DNA from: Curtobacterium sp. MCPF17_002 | GTDB taxonomy: Bacteria; Actinomycetota; Actinomycetes; Actinomycetales; Microbacteriaceae | Reading direction: 5' to 3' | DNA length: 64,000 nucleotides | NCBI RefSeq assembly: GCF_003234115.2 | Contig: NZ_CP126251.1 | Coordinates: 496,001-560,000, forward strand | Shown here: piece after piece, positions 61,244 through 64,000 of the stretch | How the letters are laid out: every line of letters starts with the position of its first letter | How positions within the stretch are numbered: position 1 is the stretch's first letter | The notes under the pieces: generated by a model | The model's database searches: none | The model's input: the letters and a program-made list of their open reading frames with translations, nothing else | Told to the model about the DNA's origin: nothing | Program-made: the position numbers and the translations under genes

Positions 61244-62100
61244 GCCGCGAGCAGGAGTTCCTCGGCGCGCGTCGATCCCCGCTCGCGCGCGAGTTCGATC
61301 GGTGTCCGGCCCTCGGCGTCCTGGACGTCGAGGGCCGCTCCGCGTTCGAGGAGCGCCTCGATGACCGCACGGCGGTCGAACCACGCGGCCGCGTGCAGCG
61401 GCGCGAAGCCCCAGCGCGGGTCGATCGCGTCGATGTCGGCCGGGTCGGCGTCGAAGCCGTCGAGCGCCAGCGAGAGGCCGCCGACGTCGCCGTGGGCCGC
61501 AGCCCGCACGGCGGGCGTGGCCCAGTCGACCCAGCCGTCGGGGATCGGGCCGTGCCATCCGTGCGCGGGGCGCGCCTCCAGGACGGTCCAGTCCTCGTCG
61601 TCGACGCGACGGACCTCGACGGCCACGTCGCGGAAGTGGATCGCGAGCTCGCCGGTCGGTGAGAACAGCAGGCGCAGCTCCCAGACGTCCGCGTCGACGT
61701 GGGCGAGTTCGCCACGGGAGACCTGGACGTCCCCGGCGAGCAGGTCCAGGGCGTCGGTGTCCTCGGGCTCGAGCACGGCGCGGTCGAACCGGAGCGCGAC
61801 CCGGGCGTGGTTCCAGCGGCGCCAGAGACCGTCCGGGGTGTCCAGGACCTCGTCGTTCCGGACGACGAACGCGGCGTGCACCGTGCGGGTCGGTTCGGCG
61901 CCCACCCCCGCGCTGCCGTGGCGACCGGCGTCCTCGACGCGCCACTCGGACACGCGTGCCTCGCTCCAGGTGATCGAGGCGAGTGCCGCGACGGTGGGCG
62001 GGGCGTCCGTGACGAGCCGGCCGAGGTGTTCGGCGTAGCCCTCGACGTCCTCGAACGAGACGTACCCGACCCCGGGCCAGCCCACTCGACTCCATCGCAC
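61228..62100 (-). CDS. ankyrin-repeat protein
   Basis: A 290-residue soluble protein. The first 190 residues have no recognised domain (VGYVSFEDVEGYAEHLGRLV, then HAAFVVRNDEVLDTPDGLWR). Residues about 190-285 contain ankyrin-type repeats: WATPAVRAAAHGDVGGLSLA, WGFAPLHAAAWFDRRAVIEA, LLERGAALDVQDAEGRTPIE. A half-site of the dispersed palindrome encodes LEARPAHG in the middle. Convergent with the GH1 gene and overlapping it. Function unknown; protein binding is expected. Confidence 0.82.
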   Translation of the reverse strand: MRWSRVGWPGVGYVSFEDVEGYAEHLGRLVTDAPPTVAALASITWSEARVSEWRVEDAGRHGSAGVGAEPTRTVHAAFVVRNDEVLDTPDGLWRRWNHARVALRFDRAVLEPEDTDALDLLAGDVQVSRGELAHVDADVWELRLLFSPTGELAIHFRDVAVEVRRVDDEDWTVLEARPAHGWHGPIPDGWVDWATPAVRAAAHGDVGGLSLALDGFDADPADIDAIDPRWGFAPLHAAAWFDRRAVIEALLERGAALDVQDAEGRTPIELARERGSTRAEELLLAAYDAG

Positions 62101-62210
62101 CTCGCGAGCCTACAGGCCCGTCGTCGCGCGGATCGACGGGCATTTCCATCGCTCGTGTCGTGCATACGAACAATTCGTCGGCGCCCCGAGCAGCCCACCA
62201 CGATGGCACC

Positions 62211-63800
62211 ATGCGACCTCTGACGCGGCGCCGCACGCTGCCCACCCTCCTCGCGATCGGTGTGGTGACCTCCGGCCTCGCGCTCGATCCCACCTCCGCT
62301 CGCGGAGCCACCGACCTCACCGTGGACATCGACGGCGCCACCGCGATCATCGCGCCGGGTGACCCGATCGCGTTCCGCGTCCCCGGGTGCCTGACCGAGG
62401 CGACCGACTGGCGGGTCACCGACTCCGAGAGCAAGCCCGCCGGGTCCGGATCACACCCGTCCTCCACCTCGGCCGACGCTGCACGATCGCTCCCCGGTGG
62501 CACCGCGACCACGCCGGGCATCTACCGCCTGTCCGTCACGTGCGGCACGGCGACCGGGTCGACGCGGTTCGTCCGCTCGTCCGGCCCCGCCGTCGCCGAC
62601 CCGTTCTTCGGCTTCGCCGTCGACGCCGGCGCCGGCTCGGCAGCCGAGGTCCTCCCCACCTTCCAGGCGATCGGCGGCGGCAGCTACCGGCAGGACCTCC
62701 AGTGGCAGGCGGTCGAGAAGACGCCGGCCCGGTTCGACTTCACGCCCATCGACCCGCGGATCGACCCGTGGGTGCACGAGGCCGGCGTCGCGCCGCTCTT
62801 CGTGCTCGACTACGGCAACACCGCGCACACCGGCAGCTCGATGACCCCGCCCGACATGGCCGTGCCGGAGCAGCGTGCCGCGTGGGAGCGGTTCGTGGTG
62901 AACACCGTGTGGCACCTCCGCGAGCGCCACCCGAGGGCCGACCTGTCCTTCGAGGTCTGGAACGAGTGGAACAACTTCCACGGCTCGTTCCCCGCCACCC
63001 CAGAGGCGTACCTCCCGCTCGCCGAGGTCACCTTCAAGGCGATCCGGGCGGTCGACCCGACCATCCGTGTCGTCGGACCGGGCGTGAACGCGGTCTCGCT
63101 CCCCGAACGCGAGTGGATGACCCGCTGGTTCGAACTCGGCGGTGCGCGGTGGGTCGACGCCATCAGCGTCCACCCGTACTCGCAACCCTGGGCACCGGAG
63201 GAGTGCGCCGCCGGACTCGGCTGCATCGCCGACACCCTCGCCGCGCTGCGGGAACAGGCCGCGGAGCACCCCTCGGCCTCGGGCGGGCCGGCACCGATCT
63301 GGATCACCGAGGTCGGCTGGCCGGCGACCGGGGTCACCCGGGTCGACGAAGCGGACCTCGCCGCGTTCCTCGTCCGGACACACGCCCTTGCCGCCGAGAG
63401 CGGTGTCGAGCGCGTGTACACGTTCGAACTCGCGCAACCGAACGCCCGGAGCGGTCGCACCTTCGCCCTCACCGGCGGCGTCGGGACCGGGTACGAGCCC
63501 CGACCGGCCGCTGCCGCCTACCTCACCATGCAGCGGATGCTCGCCGGCATGCGGGTCGTCGGCAGCACGGCGCGCGACACCACGCGACAGGTCGAGTTCG
63601 TGTCGGCCGACGGACGACGCCACGTGCGCGTGGTCTGGCAGACGGTCGACCGGTTCGCCGACCAGTCCGTCACCGTACCGCTGCCGGGCACGGGGACCCT
63701 CGTCGAGGCGTACGGCGCCCGCAAGCCGGTGACCGCGACGAAGGGGTCCCTGACCATGACGGCCAAGTGGAGTCCTCGGTACGTCGTCTGGACCGACTGA
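62211..63800 (+). CDS. secreted clan GH-A glycosidase (GH39/PslG-like)
   Basis: A 529-residue protein with a signal peptide (MRPLTRRRTLPTLLAIGVVT, SGLALDPTSARGA). An N-terminal Ig-like domain (IAPGDPIAFRVPGCLTEATD) precedes a TIM barrel: FGFAVDAGAGSAAEVLPTFQ, QDLQWQAVEKTPARFDFTPI, the acid/base segment LSFEVWNEWNNFHGSF, and the nucleophile segment PIWITEVGWPATG. The layout resembles GH39/PslG-type enzymes that trim or hydrolyse exopolysaccharides. Start ATG 62211. The next gene starts in its stop codon and is a membrane acyltransferase, suggesting a polysaccharide locus. Confidence 0.82.
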   Translation: MRPLTRRRTLPTLLAIGVVTSGLALDPTSARGATDLTVDIDGATAIIAPGDPIAFRVPGCLTEATDWRVTDSESKPAGSGSHPSSTSADAARSLPGGTATTPGIYRLSVTCGTATGSTRFVRSSGPAVADPFFGFAVDAGAGSAAEVLPTFQAIGGGSYRQDLQWQAVEKTPARFDFTPIDPRIDPWVHEAGVAPLFVLDYGNTAHTGSSMTPPDMAVPEQRAAWERFVVNTVWHLRERHPRADLSFEVWNEWNNFHGSFPATPEAYLPLAEVTFKAIRAVDPTIRVVGPGVNAVSLPEREWMTRWFELGGARWVDAISVHPYSQPWAPEECAAGLGCIADTLAALREQAAEHPSASGGPAPIWITEVGWPATGVTRVDEADLAAFLVRTHALAAESGVERVYTFELAQPNARSGRTFALTGGVGTGYEPRPAAAAYLTMQRMLAGMRVVGSTARDTTRQVEFVSADGRRHVRVVWQTVDRFADQSVTVPLPGTGTLVEAYGARKPVTATKGSLTMTAKWSPRYVVWTD

Positions 63801-64000
63801 TGCGCCTCACACAGCTCGACGGCCTCCGCGGACTCGCGGTCCTGCTCGTCGTCGCCGGCCACGTCGCCGAGTCCGTCGTGCCGTACGGCGGCGTCGTCGG
63901 CGTGACGACGTTCTTCGTCCTGTCGGGCTTCGTGATCACGCGGGGACTCCTCGACGAGGTCGACGTCGCCGGCCGGATCGACCTGCGGCGCTTCTGGGCA
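63800..64000 (+). CDS. acyltransferase-3 (OafA/YrhL) family protein, partial
   Basis: The first 67 codons of a gene cut by the right edge. MRLTQLDGLRGLAVLLVVAG followed by HVAESVVPYGGVVGVTTFFV and LSGFVITRGLLDEVDVAGRI is the typical N-terminus of membrane acyltransferases that O-acylate surface sugars (DGLRG, the GH catalytic region, FFVLSGF). It overlaps the glycosidase stop (TGATG), so it is co-translated. Confidence 0.9.
   Translation, partial: MRLTQLDGLRGLAVLLVVAGHVAESVVPYGGVVGVTTFFVLSGFVITRGLLDEVDVAGRIDLRRFWA

Overview
The window looks like chromosomal DNA of a high-GC actinobacterium of the family Microbacteriaceae, most likely Curtobacterium or a close relative. This is inferred from the strong GC bias at third codon positions, the frequent GTG starts and 4-bp ATGA/GTGA gene overlaps, a complete C50-carotenoid cluster (crtE-crtB-crtI-crtYe-crtYf-crtEb with divergent idi), two-component lycopene cyclase genes, and several plant-glycan sugar transporters with glycosidases. 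No rRNA or CRISPR array was seen. One tRNA (Gly, CCC) is present.

Layout. About 1-12,330 is an accessory block with lower GC and weaker codon bias. It holds two GAF-ANTAR regulators, two relatives of a small unknown protein (one without a start codon), an AraC regulator with a hydroxyacid dehydrogenase, a serine-recombinase remnant, two MarR regulators, a GNAT-PIN-ASCH gene pair and a decayed VOC-family gene. It ends at tRNA-Gly (12,329-12,399), after which composition turns to typical core. 12,640-19,118 holds a DUF6177-like protein and partner, a CopD-CtaG fusion, a GNAT, dCTP deaminase, and an MNT/HEPN toxin-antitoxin-like pair whose HEPN active site looks lost. 19,573-25,016 is a ChvE/GguAB-type monosaccharide ABC transporter with its LacI regulator; both promoter regions carry the same 16-bp operator. 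25,170-32,275 is CorA, idi and the carotenoid operon. 32,400-38,788 is housekeeping: Gfo/Idh oxidoreductase, MBL hydrolase, DUF3618-like protein, BrkB, DedA-like protein, SDR and ABC-F. 39,125-41,380 is a small AT-richer intrusion with a TIR-domain gene, a DUF3151 gene and an SdpI-like gene, closed on the right by a second truncated DUF3151 3' end. 41,466-47,906 is a beta-galactosidase operon with its own sugar ABC transporter. 48,137-51,740 holds a small acidic protein, a Vms1/eRF1-like protein, and an MFS transporter divergent from a GntR regulator. 51,848-61,243 is a small gene, then a LacI-controlled operon of a family-5 binding protein, two permeases, a fused two-domain ATPase, an alpha/beta hydrolase and a GH1 beta-glucosidase. 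61,228-64,000 has an ankyrin-repeat protein, a secreted clan GH-A glycosidase and the start of an acyltransferase-3 gene, the last two suggesting a polysaccharide locus entering from the right.

The main metabolic theme is uptake and hydrolysis of plant-derived sugars (three ABC systems, GH2, GH1), each with local control, plus membrane pigment synthesis. Candidates for less-described biology are the GNAT-PIN-GNAT-like-ASCH-like protein with its ASCH partner (8,951-11,439), the TIR intrusion, the catalytically degenerate HEPN partner, a GH1 gene that appears to need an ATC start, and a dispersed palindrome (core CTGGAGGCGCG) at gene ends and inside coding sequence throughout the core part.
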